Shown here one piece after another: positions 35,846 to 47,524 of a stretch of DNA of 64,000 nucleotides. The translations under genes were made by a program, and so were the position numbers. Every line of letters starts with the position of its first letter. Positions within the stretch are counted from its first letter, which is position 1. The notes beneath the pieces are model-generated. The model was given only the letters and a program-made list of their open reading frames with translations, searched no databases and had not been told where the DNA came from. Source of the stretch: Mariannaea sp. PMI_226 (lineage: Eukaryota; Ascomycota; Sordariomycetes; Hypocreales; Nectriaceae); contig JANFOG010000009.1 of assembly GCA_024336345.1 (NCBI GenBank), positions 248,001-312,000 on the forward strand, given 5' to 3'.

Positions 35846-38195
35846 GACGACGGTAAGTAGGAGTTTGTGGAGAAGGAGGAGAAGAAAAAGATAATGATGA
35901 TAAAGATGTGGTTATGATACTAATGATGATGGCAGATCGTAGGAGTGTGATGGATGGAGAGGTTTGGAATTGCGGGTTCCAAGGCGTCCTTTATAAGTTT
36001 GCCGACAGTTGAGGCACGTCCCTCTGTGATAGATGAGTTGAGGCAGTCAGTGAGACACAAGGACAAGGTTCCAGGAAGAGGTACCAAGGTTCAGAGATAT
36101 CCTGGTGTTGAATGAACCAGGTAGTAGGTATTGGAGACAAAGGCAATGGTGGTTGTCAACTGAGTTATGAGAAGGGTGGTCTAGAAGCTGCACGGGAGGG
36201 AGAGGGGCCAAGCCGTTTGTGGGGAGAGCCAACCTTGCCAAGTTCAGACCTCAAAACTTACCCCAGATATTGGTGTGTGTGGTGCAGTGCACTCAACTGT
36301 TGCCATTACAGTTCTATCCAGGCCAGAACATGGAGAAAGCCTGTTAATTGCAGCCATGCTATTGGTTCAGACAGAATACCCTCTCTCGCGGAATGTGTGT
36401 TCCGGGCCTTGAAGAACCCCGCCCCCGCCAATACACCTCGTTCCCGTTCCCCCATGGGGGCGTTGGAGACGGGGCGAGAAGGCCAGGGAGGCCAGGGAGG
36501 CGAAAATGTTTAGCCAGTGCGGAGAAGGGGAACTTCCTGAAGCAGTCGAGATAGGTAATTGCCTCTCGGGGCTTTTTTCCCATCTCTCCTCATCTGAGAA
36601 ACAACGCTCGCTCTGCCGCACGTTCCCTGAACGGGGCCAAGGGTGGTCCGCATCTCCAGCAAGCCATCTCATCCGCATCATGAGCTGACAACCACCAGAT
36701 TGCCCCTGGACCTTCACTCACACCCTCTTTCAATCCCAGAAGTGGTAGTTCGGAGAGCATGCCGCATACTGGGATTGTTTGATCGACTGACCTAGGAAGT
36801 TGGAGGCGTTGCTGCATGGTCCATGAATAATGACGATGAGCCACATGGGTGAGGGGAATGTCCCCATCCGGCAGCGGCAGCGCAGCGCCAAGCCAACTCC
36901 TCCTAGGGCTGAAATTCCTTATCATCTAGGATTAGAAGCCAATACAGCTAACTTCTCGATACAATTGAACTGAAGCTTGAATTTGTCGCATGTGGAGATG
37001 TCGATCATGTAGCTACCTACTCTGGATAATGATACGTCAGACCCGCGCATCCATCGCCTGCAAATCAAAATACCAACCCCGCTTCCAGTTTATTGTTGAA
37101 GTTGAACACTTAAAAATTAGATCTTTGTTGCAAATGCAAGATTCGATGGTATCCAATTGGGTTCTATGACGACAAATTGACAATGACGAGTGATGGTGAC
37201 TTGCCAGTCAGCTCCATGCATGTTGGAGATTACGACCCAATGCTCATGTAAATGATTTATTCTTCATTTATTAACGACCTAGCTGGAACCATTAAATAAC
37301 TATAGTTGGAAGGTTGAAGTGCAGTTTATTGGCGTCTTGTTGGAGACTGGCCGTATCAGCTACCCTACGGTGCTTTACCTCACCCACGGACTTATTGAAA
37401 AAGACACCGGGACGAGCTGATGCCCTTAGTGTAGGTTGATCCTTAAGCAAAGTAGTACTATTGATCCTGGAATGTCGCGATACCATACAAGTGCTCTAGT
37501 ATTGAAATATATCGCCGTTTGGTTGTGGCAGCTACAAAATGTCTCAAGGGCCGCGTATGACATTCTCCTTGGACTTGAGGCATAGCAGCGACACTTATGT
37601 GGCCCAGCCAGTGTGGTGTCAAGTCGAAACAACAGTATGGGGTGACACAGTCTGATTAGTGAAGAGAAAAACGTCCCCTTTGATCAAAGTAAAATCTGTC
37701 GGAAATGACCAACTAGATGGTAATGAATTCGCATCCTGCTCTATGGCCTGCAATCAACGGACCGTGATGACAGCGCCGGTCCAATCTCAGCGATGTACAC
37801 AGAATCGCTTTTGTGACAAATTCTTCAATCAAATGCGAGCAGTTTTTACATAATCCGGTAAGCGAAATTTTCATTCGCAAGCCTCGTCCGGATTTTGCCA
37901 TCAGTGACAGGCTTTGTCAGGCCAGGTGACAGATCTGAGATGAGTCGCTAGCTTCTTCCTTTTGGCCACCGGCATACCGGTCCGGCGATGTCGGCAAAAT
38001 ATCCGGAAATACCGGCGCAAGTTTGCTTACACTTGAAGAGGGAGATAGAGGATCAAATAAATATCTAGGTAATAAAAAGTAGTTTCTCAGCACGGCCAGT
38101 AGTCGATTCAACTGTAAAGATCTCTTAAGAGTTTTGTCAGTAATTTGCTGCTGTTTAAGCTATTTCACTTACTACCCCCTACACAAACGCACACC
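35846..38195. other. Intergenic, 2.35 kb
   Basis: No protein-coding gene is supported. The first few hundred bases upstream of the MFS gene are GA/T-rich (promoter), and the last 100 bp lead into the deaminase. GC-rich and purine-rich patches occur near 36400-36530. Confidence 0.5.
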
Positions 38196-39451
38196 ATGAG
38201 ACTTATTGTCAGACCGGACGCTGCCACCTCATCGGCTTACGTCGCCAGGTATATCATAGGTCAGTAGATATGAAATTCTTCCTATGTGTCCCTTATTTTA
38301 CCCTGTTGTTATTCTACCTGTCTCTTATTATTGTTCTCCGCGTATGTTTGTTTGCGCTGTGTCTTACAATGACGTCGCCTAGATAGATCGCATCCGCACT
38401 TTCCAGCCCACCTCCGAGAAGCCATTCGTTCTCGGTCTCCCAACAGGGAGCAGTCCCATTGCAGTGTATAAGATCCTTGTAGAGGAATACAAGGCTGGTC
38501 GTATTTCTTTTGAAAATGTCATCACATTCAACATGGTAAGTTGAGCCACCGGAAGGGCAAAACGCAGCTTGACTAAGAACCTGGTGTGGTCAGGACGAGT
38601 ATACCCAATTGCCTGAAGACCATCCCGAGTCTTATCATAGCTTTATGTTCCGCCACTTGTTTGCTCATGTGAACATTAAGCCTGAAAACGTCCACATACT
38701 GGACGGCAATGCTCCTGATCTGGATGAAGAATGCAGTAAATATGAGGCCAAGATCAAGGACGTTGGCGGCATCGATCTTTTCTTTGGTGGAGTAGGCCCT
38801 GATGGCCACATCGCATTCAATGAGCCAGGGTCGAGCCTTGCCTCGAGGACAAGGGTCAAGACCTTGGCTATGGATACGATCCGCGCCAACTCCCGCTTCT
38901 TCGGTGGAGACATCCACAAGGTGCCCCAGATGGCACTCACCGTTGGTGTTCAAACAATTATGGACGTGAGTATCCACTCCGGCTTTTCTGTTTCGCATTT
39001 CGAGGCTAGACTCTGACAGTTCATTTTGTAAAGGCCAAGGAGATTGTCATTATCGCCAACGGCGCAAGTAAAGCAGTTGCAGTCCAGAAGGCCATCGAGG
39101 GAGGAGTCAACCACATGTGCACGCTCTCCTGTCTTCAGATGCATCCCTTCTCAATGATTGTAGCTGATGAGGATGCTACCCTTGAGCTGCAGGTTAAGAC
39201 GGTTAAGGTGAGTTTTACATTGTCGCCAAGCAGCCTGACAGCGCTAACTTTGTCCTCAGTACTTCAAGAGCATTGAAAAGGTCGGACTGGGACAAGGCTT
39301 TGAGCAAAAGATTCCCCTCCGACTGCGTACCTGGTCGCTGGCTAGTCCCCCACAGACTCCAGACATGGGAGCGCGAGACAAGTTGGACGAGAGCTTGGTG
39401 GAACTGACTCCAGATAACATGTCTTCGCGGATGAGTCATCTCTTAAGATAA
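38196..39451 (+). CDS. Glucosamine-6-phosphate deaminase (isomerase)
   Basis: Five exons (38196-38259, 38387-38535, 38594-38965, 39034-39207, 39260-39451) give 316 aa. The sugar-phosphate loop is [12 protein letters not shown] near residue 40, the active-site block is [17 protein letters not shown] near 70, and the catalytic/lid region is [22 protein letters not shown] near 125-146. The C-terminus extends past the bacterial NagB length. The enzyme converts glucosamine-6-phosphate to fructose-6-phosphate and ammonia, the last step of N-acetylglucosamine catabolism. The nearby hexokinase-like gene at 42368 (with a regulator between) fits a partial GlcNAc cluster. The upstream deacetylase was not found in this window. 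Confidence 0.95.
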
Positions 39452-39681
39452 GTCATCGAATAATGTCTTGTTTTAACTGGGGCGTTGAATACTTTTATTA
39501 TATGGGAAACTGCGATAGATGATATATAGATTTGGTTTCAGGGATATGCTATGTGGTAAGAAATTGGTATAGTAATAATAAAACTCCTGCAAGAATAAAT
39601 ATGAGGCTGCGCAGTGTTGCGTGAACCGTGAACCGTGAACAAAAGATTTTCGCTTCGTGCTGGCGTAAATGTGGCATATCT

Positions 39682-41903
39682 TCAGATTTGGTTATCGTAT
39701 GAAAGCAGATCAAATCCAGACTGTAAACTGCCTTGGTTGAAGATGAACCAGGAAGTGTCAAATTCTCCATCAAGCTGAAATGCATCTTCACCTCCCGGGA
39801 TTGGCGTATGTAGCGCTTGGAGCTTCTGGTCGAGGCGATTTGCTAACACGCCATTGACGCTGCTAGACAGTGCGGGAGATTCACGCAATTTGGCGAGGTG
39901 GGCATTGACGTTATCGAGGTCTGCAAATGGTTAGTGCAACAGTTCTTGATAAATATGAAGCCATGTAAGGCGGTATGGCGCAATAGCTGCTGAGCTTTTG
40001 AGTCAAGGGAACTGCATACCATCAGGCTCTCCAACTCCACCTTCAACACCTTGAATAACAATCAAGGCGGCCCAAGTGATGACGACCAAGTCAAAATTGG
40101 ACCAAATCGAACGATCAGCGATCTGCAGTTTCACAGCGTCCCGAGCAGAGACGAGAAGCTCGTGCTGTTCCTTTGGAGTTGTGTCTGAGAATAAATCACT
40201 CCCTCTTGCAGGCAGGTAGACAGATAGAACTAGAACGCGGTGAAGGATATACTGCCGAATGGCAAGACGTCTTTCGCTCTCAGGGTCGTCTTGTCGGGCT
40301 CCAAACTCGACAAACCAATCATCTAGTTGACGAGCCCAGTCGCGAATAACTGCTGCATCAACGCCACTGAAAGACACCGTGACGCAGTCCGCAGGCCGAT
40401 TGATTTTAGGCGTCTCACTTGAAAGACCTGACCATATGGTTGGGAGGCCCCTTCCTGCAAAATGACTCAACCCAGTATGCATCATGCGGGAGAGTCGATA
40501 GATATGATCTTGCGGCGATATGCGAAGGCAAGGGAAGGGAGCCACAATGGGTACCACTGGACATGAGAGGTGGACAGATGCATGCTCCAGGTCAACAATC
40601 TTTTGATGGGGTCAGCAATAACAAATCAGAGGCACTGAAGAATGATAATGAAGTCTTTACCTGAAGTCCCGTGAACAGTCGCTGCCATTCTAAGGAGGAT
40701 TCGCCTGAGCTTGGCGGACAGTGCTCAAGGATTAGACGATATGCAACCGAAATCCAGATTCCCGTCTCTTTACTTATGCCTTCTCTTAGCAATCCCGCAA
40801 GTATAATCCCTAGGATTGTCTGGAAGGCCCATTCTTCCGCATGCTTTGGATCAGGATCCGTAGGCACACGACCAATAATGCTTGAAGGTACGCAAAGCTG
40901 GGAGATGGCGATGCATAAAACGGAGAAGTACTCGGGGGCAAACTCTGCGTCAACTGGGGCGCCTCTTATGCTAGAGCAGTACAGCATGGCTGCAAGCATT
41001 ATCGGGGTTGGTGAGGAGAAAGACTGCTTTCGAGGAAAGAAGTGCAGCCCGAGCATCGTATCGTGAAAACTGGCCCGTATTTCAGATATGAGTTCACCAA
41101 ACACCTAAGGGGTGGTGAACAAGAGCGCTGGAGAACAACTTACGTTGACCATAATCGCTTAACGAGTGACTCATTCCATATTTTCTTATTTACTTGTCCA
41201 GAACAAGCCGACTTCAGAGCCTGAATTGCGTCAGAGAGAGGCCGAAGGGTGGCATCATCATATGATTCCTCTTCAACAGCCCTTGGTGGAGTTTGGCTGG
41301 TGCTACTTGGTGCAACAGCATCGTCAATCTCTGATAGTCCGACATGATCCTCAATTCTTCTCAGTCTCCAGAGAATCTGGTCGTTCAGGGATCGAGGCTC
41401 GTGCTCTGCAGTCGTGGCAACTTGCTTCGGTAGGATGACCTCGAATGAGGCCGCCTGCATAGGTTGAGATTGTCTTTAGCCCGTGTCGAGATGATGTTCA
41501 AGTGTATGGAAGGAAACAAAAAAAAAGGGAGGGATTGAAAACATCTGGCATCATTTGGTAAACCTACATTTGCCCGAGGAACAAAGACGCATTGAGTACC
41601 TGCTCGGGCACATCTTCGACATGATGGGGCGCCATCATCAATTCTGCATTTCATCTAAACGATCAAACAACAAGAGTAAGCATACGTCCCAAATTTAGAG
41701 CTTCACGCACTGTGTGCACGAAACCTTTTGGCGCCGACAGTTAACTGCAGAAAGTGGTCAGCACGAACTCTGGTGTCACCACAACCCCCAACGCCATCAC
41801 CCGACAAATTGATCCGCATCTTACCACAAGCCTTGCGGGACCTGGCCTCAGGAAGGGCCTCAAGCGCGGGCCCCCGCAATCTGGAGCCGGCTTGGCTCTC
41901 CAT
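39682..41903 (-). CDS. Zn(II)2Cys6 transcription factor, seven exons
   Basis: The exons 41903-41825, 41744-41725 (20 nt), 41654-41568, 41454-41164, 41104-40661, 40599-40020 and 39920-39682 join in frame to 579 aa. The zinc cluster is spread over the first three exons: ACVNCRRQKMKC is assembled from all three, and APSCRRCARAGTQC follows. A short linker leads to a helical fungal TF domain. The junction after exon 4 uses a weak GTTAAG donor chosen to keep frame; a strong GTAAGT donor nearby breaks the frame, so that exon is the least certain. It lies between the deaminase and the hexokinase, converging on the first and diverging from the second, so it may control GlcNAc or ammonia-releasing catabolism. 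That is inference. It is not the Ndt80-type RON1 regulator described for this pathway. Confidence 0.8.
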
Positions 41904-42367
41904 GATTCAATAATTGTCGCGTGGTGGTTTGCCTTGCTCGGGGTGCAGGAATGGATAGAGGAAAAGAGCCGGTGATTTGAGTATCTTTCACCGGATCAGC
42001 CGGCCACCTCTTCCCACCCTCCTTTTCTTCCCCCCCTTTCCCCTTTAGGCGTAATGCCAGGGAAGCTGGTCATATGACTCGTTCCTTGACTGTGCACTGA
42101 TCCTTTTGCCTGCGATTACCCGGACCAGGTCGTCTGCCAGCCTCCGGCGATTGCGGGCCGGGTTTACCGGTCACCTTTACACCGGGGCCCTCCGGATCTG
42201 CCTGTAGAATTGTTCAGGAGTGAATGCAGTGAGCAAAGTCATAACGAAGCGGGCGGCAGTTGATGACATCTAAAAGCCGTCTATGAAGCGACTCGAATTT
42301 CGTATCACATGATAGGGGCTCTTCCTTCGACAATCGGCCTCTACGTGTATGTTCTCGCCGCCCCAAA
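41904..42367. promoter_or_regulatory. Divergent promoter of regulator and hexokinase
   Basis: A 464-bp gap lies between the outward-facing regulator and hexokinase ATGs. It is C/T-rich (42010-42060) and includes CCGG-containing words near 42125-42180 that could suit C6-factor binding. No specific site is established. Confidence 0.45.
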
Positions 42368-44137
42368 ATGTCAACGCAAACTGAGACGGTTGTCGTGCCT
42401 GCTGCCGATGAAATCCGCACAACTCTCACTATGAGCCAACCCCTTGATGTTCTTGGCTGGGCCAATAATGTCGCCCAAGACTTCAGTGTTGATGCCGCCA
42501 AGATCCAAGAGGCCAGTACTCATTTTGTAAAACAGCTTGGTAAGTGAGATGAGAGGAATGAATCGGTGCTTCATTTTGTGTCAAACATCGCTAACGATTT
42601 AATCACAGAGGAGGGACTTAAAGAAGAGGGCAGTCCGTTACTACAGGTTCCATCCTTTGTTACCAAGCTTCCCGATGGATCTGAAAAGGGTGTCTGCCTT
42701 GCCATTGACCTGGGCGGTACAAACCTCAGGGTTTGTTCTGTTACTCTGCATGGCGATTCGACGTTATCATCTATCCAGTCTAAAACCGCGATTCCTCAGG
42801 AAATGATGGTTGCAGACACTTATAAAACCCTATTTGGCTTCATTGCTCAACATACAGAATCTTTCATGAGACAGCACATGCCTGAAGCTTTAGACAAATG
42901 GCAAGATGTGCTGAAAACCGAATCGGACACGCTTGATGAGCAGACTAGACAGAAGCATTGCTACTCGCTTGGCTTCGCCTTCAGTTTCACTTTTGATCAA
43001 CATGCGATCAATCAAGGAACTCTCATGTACTGGACCAAGGCCTTTACTATCAAGGATGCCGTCGGCCGCGATCCATGTGCCATGCTGCAAGAGGCATTGG
43101 ATGAGCGATCACTTCCACTCAATGTGACTGCACTTGTCAACGACACTGTCGGCACCCTGGCTGCTAGAGCGTACTGTGCTCCTACTCGGGGCAAGACGGT
43201 CCTGGGTGCTATTTTCGGAACCGGAACGAACGGCGCCTACATGGAAAAAGTCTCAGATATCCAGAAACTCCATTCCAACAAACTCATCAGAGATGCTCCC
43301 CAAGACCAGTACATGGCACTAAATACGGAATGGGGTGGCTTTGACAGAGATCTGGAGGTGCTGCCCATCACGCGGTACGATCATGAACTCGACCGAGACT
43401 CAGTCAACCCCGATGATCAACACTATGAGAAGCGCATCTCTGGAATGTACTTGGGTGAACTACTACGAAGAGTGATTATCGACGGAGTTAAATCCGGAGT
43501 CCTGACGCTAGAGGTGCCTTTGAGTTCTCGCCTTCACATACCATACTCAATCGACAGCTCATTCTTGTCAAATATCGTGCGAGATGAAAGCGCCGAGCTT
43601 GTCGATGCAAAAAAGCACATTGTGCAAGTGCTTGGAAGTCAAGTACCGACAACAATGGAGGCCCAGTCGCTCCAGGTTGTGGCCAAAGCAATTGGCCGAA
43701 GAGCCGCTCGACTCTCAGCCATCGCAATTGCAGGAGTCGTCATACAATCCGGGAGACTTGATTCCCAAGAAAAACCAATCATATCAAAGGTCAAGCCAAC
43801 TAAGTCCTGGGCTCTTTCAAGTGTATTTCCTAGTCGGCTCTTTCAGACCGTGTATAATTTACTTCGCCGATGGCTGCAAGGGCGTCGCATCCTACCAAAA
43901 GACTCGCTTGGATCCGAGGGGACAGTTCCGGACAGCGACAGTGGAGTTTCGGAGGATATTATAGATGTTGGCGTAGACGGGTCTTTGTTTCAGTTCTTCC
44001 CAGGCTTTGAAGGGAATCTGCGGAAAGCATTGCGTGAAATTTCGGAAATTGGGCCGGCTCATGAGGCAAGGATCAGAATGGGAGCAGCAGAAGACGGAAG
44101 CGGCGTGGGGGCTGCGTTGATTGCAATGAATGCTTAA
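42368..44137 (+). CDS. Hexokinase-family sugar kinase (GlcNAc-kinase candidate)
   Basis: Two exons (42368-42539, 42609-44137) give 566 aa. Hexokinase signatures are present in order: DLGGTNLRV near residue 95 (phosphate 1), a small-domain LGFAFSFTFDQHAINQGTLMYWTKAF-type block whose core departs from the canonical FSYP, LVNDTVGTL with the catalytic Asp, IFGTGTNGAYME, and NTEWGGFD where classic hexokinases have NCEWGAFD. A roughly 70-residue insertion sits in the C-terminal lobe. These departures fit fungal HXK3/NAG5-type kinases, which phosphorylate N-acetylglucosamine. Together with the deaminase at 38196 this supports amino-sugar use. Substrate remains inferred. Confidence 0.85.
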
Positions 44138-45699
44138 TAGACAACGGAAGGAAAGGAAATATTTCATAGAATAAATACATAGTAGATAGGCACTTTGCTT
44201 GCAAAAGAAATATGCCTTGGCGATAAATCATGTTGAAATCTTCCAACCACTGTTGTCTCCGCTCACTCCCATAATTTGCATGTAGTAGCTAAGAGAGCTG
44301 GTGGTCTGATGGTTATCGCAATGGTCAAAAAGATTGATAATACGCTGTGTATCCTATTTTTCCCAACTACAGCTTATGTGCATTTTTTTTTTCAGCTGGT
44401 GGTTGGAGACCTGTCCAGCCATGCAGAGAAGCGGGCATCGATGGGCCAAAAGCAGAAGGTTAGCGACGTTGTTACATCGACATTCCCTGTAATCTCGTTC
44501 ACGGGGTTACTTTACCCAGGATACAAGTTATCTTTGCAAAGATTGGAGTGTCCAAAGCGGTATAGATCCTCCTTGGTGGCATTGTCACGGAGAAATTTAT
44601 GGCACAGCACTCACGAGAGTTTGTGGTAACGTTGTTCGCAATCCTTCGTTGCCCGCATGAGCGGGGTTGTGCTGAACGAAGACGCGGTAGTTGGACCCCC
44701 AAACTACGAAGATCATCGTCACGCACGGTTTCCCAGGCTCATGTTTGAGCTGCTCCGTGCCTAGGCTATATTTTTACTATGAGATTATGCGTGCAGAACC
44801 TCATCGCCACTCCATGGTGGCAAATCACTAGTAGCACGTTAAAAGGCGTAGGTCGTGGCTGTTGACTTGACCGTTAGCCGATTGAGGCGTCTGCCATTAT
44901 TTATTCGCTCTGACAAACGACTACAATTTGTATTACTGAGCTCAATTAGAACTCTACGAAGTACCTACAGGATAGACACACTGTCCATCATTGTGGCTGA
45001 ATTTGTTGAGATAAACTCCCAGGTCCTTGTTACCCAGCACGTAGATTGTGTAAAAGTTTTTTATTTTTTTTAGAGTAGTGACCATCAGATGTCAGATAAC
45101 AGTTCGCACTCCCTGAGCCCTTGTCTCTCTTCTCCCCCCGGGAGATGCAGGAAGTCCACGGACCAGGGTTGGGCGAGCTAATCTTACGAGGCTCAAAATA
45201 ACCAACAAATCTCCTCAGATTACGGATACACTATACCAACCGTGCACTAAATGACTTCCCTTCATATTAAAACTCTTCTTGAATCAGCAAATACTTTCAA
45301 TTTTCTGTCACGGCCATGGACTAATGCTCTTTTGGGGGACCGTTCCCCCGGCTTTTGATCCCCCGTACCCCATAAGGAACGCCCACGGAGAAGGACTGAG
45401 TCGCGGGGAACCACCGGGGCCGGCATTCTTCGGAGTGGCTTTGACCCACCCGGTCCGACGTTTACCGGAGCTTTGCCCCCTGTCAACCCCAGACGTAGCG
45501 TGATGAGCATGCTGCTGACCCTCGCATATCTTTCTTAATGAGCTTAACCCAGAAGTTCTGTATATAGCCTATCGCTCCCGTCCATGGTCATGTCCAAACT
45601 CCTCTGATCGACACGACTTTGACACGCAGACTGGTGCTCTCTCCATCTCACCCGGTTGCACACAGACGTCTCTTTATCCGTTGCCAAAAATTTTCCAAG
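44138..45699. other. Intergenic, 1.56 kb
   Basis: No gene is supported. GC-rich sequence at 45330-45480 carries several CGG/CCG words, as expected for a regulated upstream activating region of the permease. Confidence 0.5.
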
Positions 45700-47524
45700 A
45701 TGGGTTCTTCTGAAGAGGTCGGAGTTGACAGCAGCGCACGGAGCCATGAAGAAGTCAACATGAAGCAGACCCTGGATGCAGATGAGCTCCGTTTAGCTCA
45801 GATGGGTCAGTTGTTCCCACACACGTGTTTTTTTCCCCAACCTTCTATGTCCTTGCTAACAAATTGACCAGGTCACACTCAGGAGCTTCAGAGACATTTC
45901 AGTACTCTCAGTCTCATCGGCTTGGCATCAACTACCACCATCTCATGGACGGGTCTGGGTCTCGGTTTGATCGCCGAAATTGGTGCCGGAGGCCCCGGTG
46001 CGGTCATCTACGGTTTCATCCTCGTCACCGTGTTGCAATGCTTCCTCGGCGCGTCACTCGCCGAGTTTGTTTCCTCTTATCCGACTGAGGGTGGCATGTA
46101 CCACTGGATCGCCGCTGTTGCTCCCAGACGATCCACCGGAGTCCTGAGCTTCTTCACTGGATGGTTCAGCGTGCTTGGCTGTAAGTTTCTCCATTGCTTT
46201 CTACTTCAAGTCCCTTGGACTCGGCATATTAACTTTTACCTCAAGGGATTTTCACCACTGCTTCAACTAATCTCATCTTTGCGCAAATTGTTATGGCCCT
46301 CATTGCCCTCTACCATGAGTCGCTTGAGATCAAGGCTTGGCAGACCTTCATCATCTACCAGGGCTTGAACATTATTACTGCAGCGATTGTGATGTTCGGA
46401 AACAAGATCATCCCTGCCTTGAACAAGTTTTCGCTTTTCTACCTCCAAATTGGTTGGTTGGTGGTGCTCGTTACTGTGGTTGCCTGCGCTCCATCTCACC
46501 GAAATGCCGAGTTCGTCTTCAGGACGTGGATCAACAACACTGGCTGGGAGAACCAGGTTATCTGCTTCATCACCGGACTGGTCAACCCCTTGTACAGTCT
46601 TGGAGGTCTTGACGGTGTTACCCACATCACCGAGGAAATGCCCAACGTGAGTACAATGTTGCAACGACTTGAGTCGACCAATCTTGGGATTGAATATAGC
46701 TAACCAGGCGCCTTTTCAATAGCCCTCTCGCAATGCCCCCATGGCTATTGCCATCACGCTCTCCATTGCCTTCTGCACTGGTCTTACTTACCTGGTTGCC
46801 CTCATGTTCTCCATTCAGGACTTTGATGCTCTGACCAACACCAACACCGGCCTGCCTCTCGCCGAACTTTTCCATCAGGTCACTCAGAATGCCGGTGGTG
46901 CTTTCGGATTGGTCTTCATTCTCTTTATTGCTCTTGGACCTTGTGTCGTCAGCTCGCAGCTCAGCACTGGTCGTATCTTCTGGGCCTTTTCTCGCGATGG
47001 TGCTATGCCCTTTTCCAAAACGTAAGGATACTCCACTCAAAGAGACAAAACAAGACAAAAGGAATATTTGCTAAAAATGTTGTATCAGATGGTCCAAGGT
47101 CAACACCCGATTCCAGGTCCCCATCAACTCTCAGCTTGCTGTTACCGCCATCAACGCCGCTCTTGGATGCCTGTACCTCGGCTCTTCCACCGCTTTTAAC
47201 TCTCTTCTGGGCAGTGCTGTCACTATCAACAACATCTCCTACTTGATCCCGATTCTTACCAACCTGCTCACCCGACGAAAGAACATGCACCGCGGCGTCT
47301 TCTACATGAATGGTGTCCTTGGTCCCATTGTTAACACTATTTCCATCTTGTGGCTGATTTTCGCCATTGTGTTCTTCTCATTCCCTTACGTCCAGCCTGT
47401 TGAGGTCAACAACATGAACTACACCTGCGTCGTGGTCGGCGGTTTGACCATTCTGGTTGGAGGATGGTGGTTCAAGGCTGGAAGGGCGTACTCGGAGAGG
47501 ATGCTCAAGGCCAAGGAGCAGTAG
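45700..47524 (+). CDS. Amino acid/choline/GABA-type permease (APC family)
   Basis: Five exons (45700-45805, 45872-46180, 46246-46646, 46723-47021, 47089-47524) give 516 aa. The hydrophilic N-terminus is followed by HFSTLSLIGLASTTTISW, the fungal APC start pattern, and GGPGAVIYGFI. The conserved SYPTEGGMYHW motif lies near residue 100, LGGLDGVTHITEEMPNPSRNAP near 280, and STGRIFWAFSRDGAMPFS near 350. About 12 hydrophobic segments are visible. These motifs match the fungal choline/GABA/amino-acid permease subgroup (Hnm1/Uga4-like). The protein is probably a plasma-membrane importer of nitrogenous solutes. Its exact substrate cannot be told. All junctions keep phase, so the gene looks intact. 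Confidence 0.95.

Noticed and set aside
36112..36513. 133-codon plus-strand open frame in the MFS upstream region
   Set aside because: No domain, and the composition follows the local GC-rich and purine-rich sequence.
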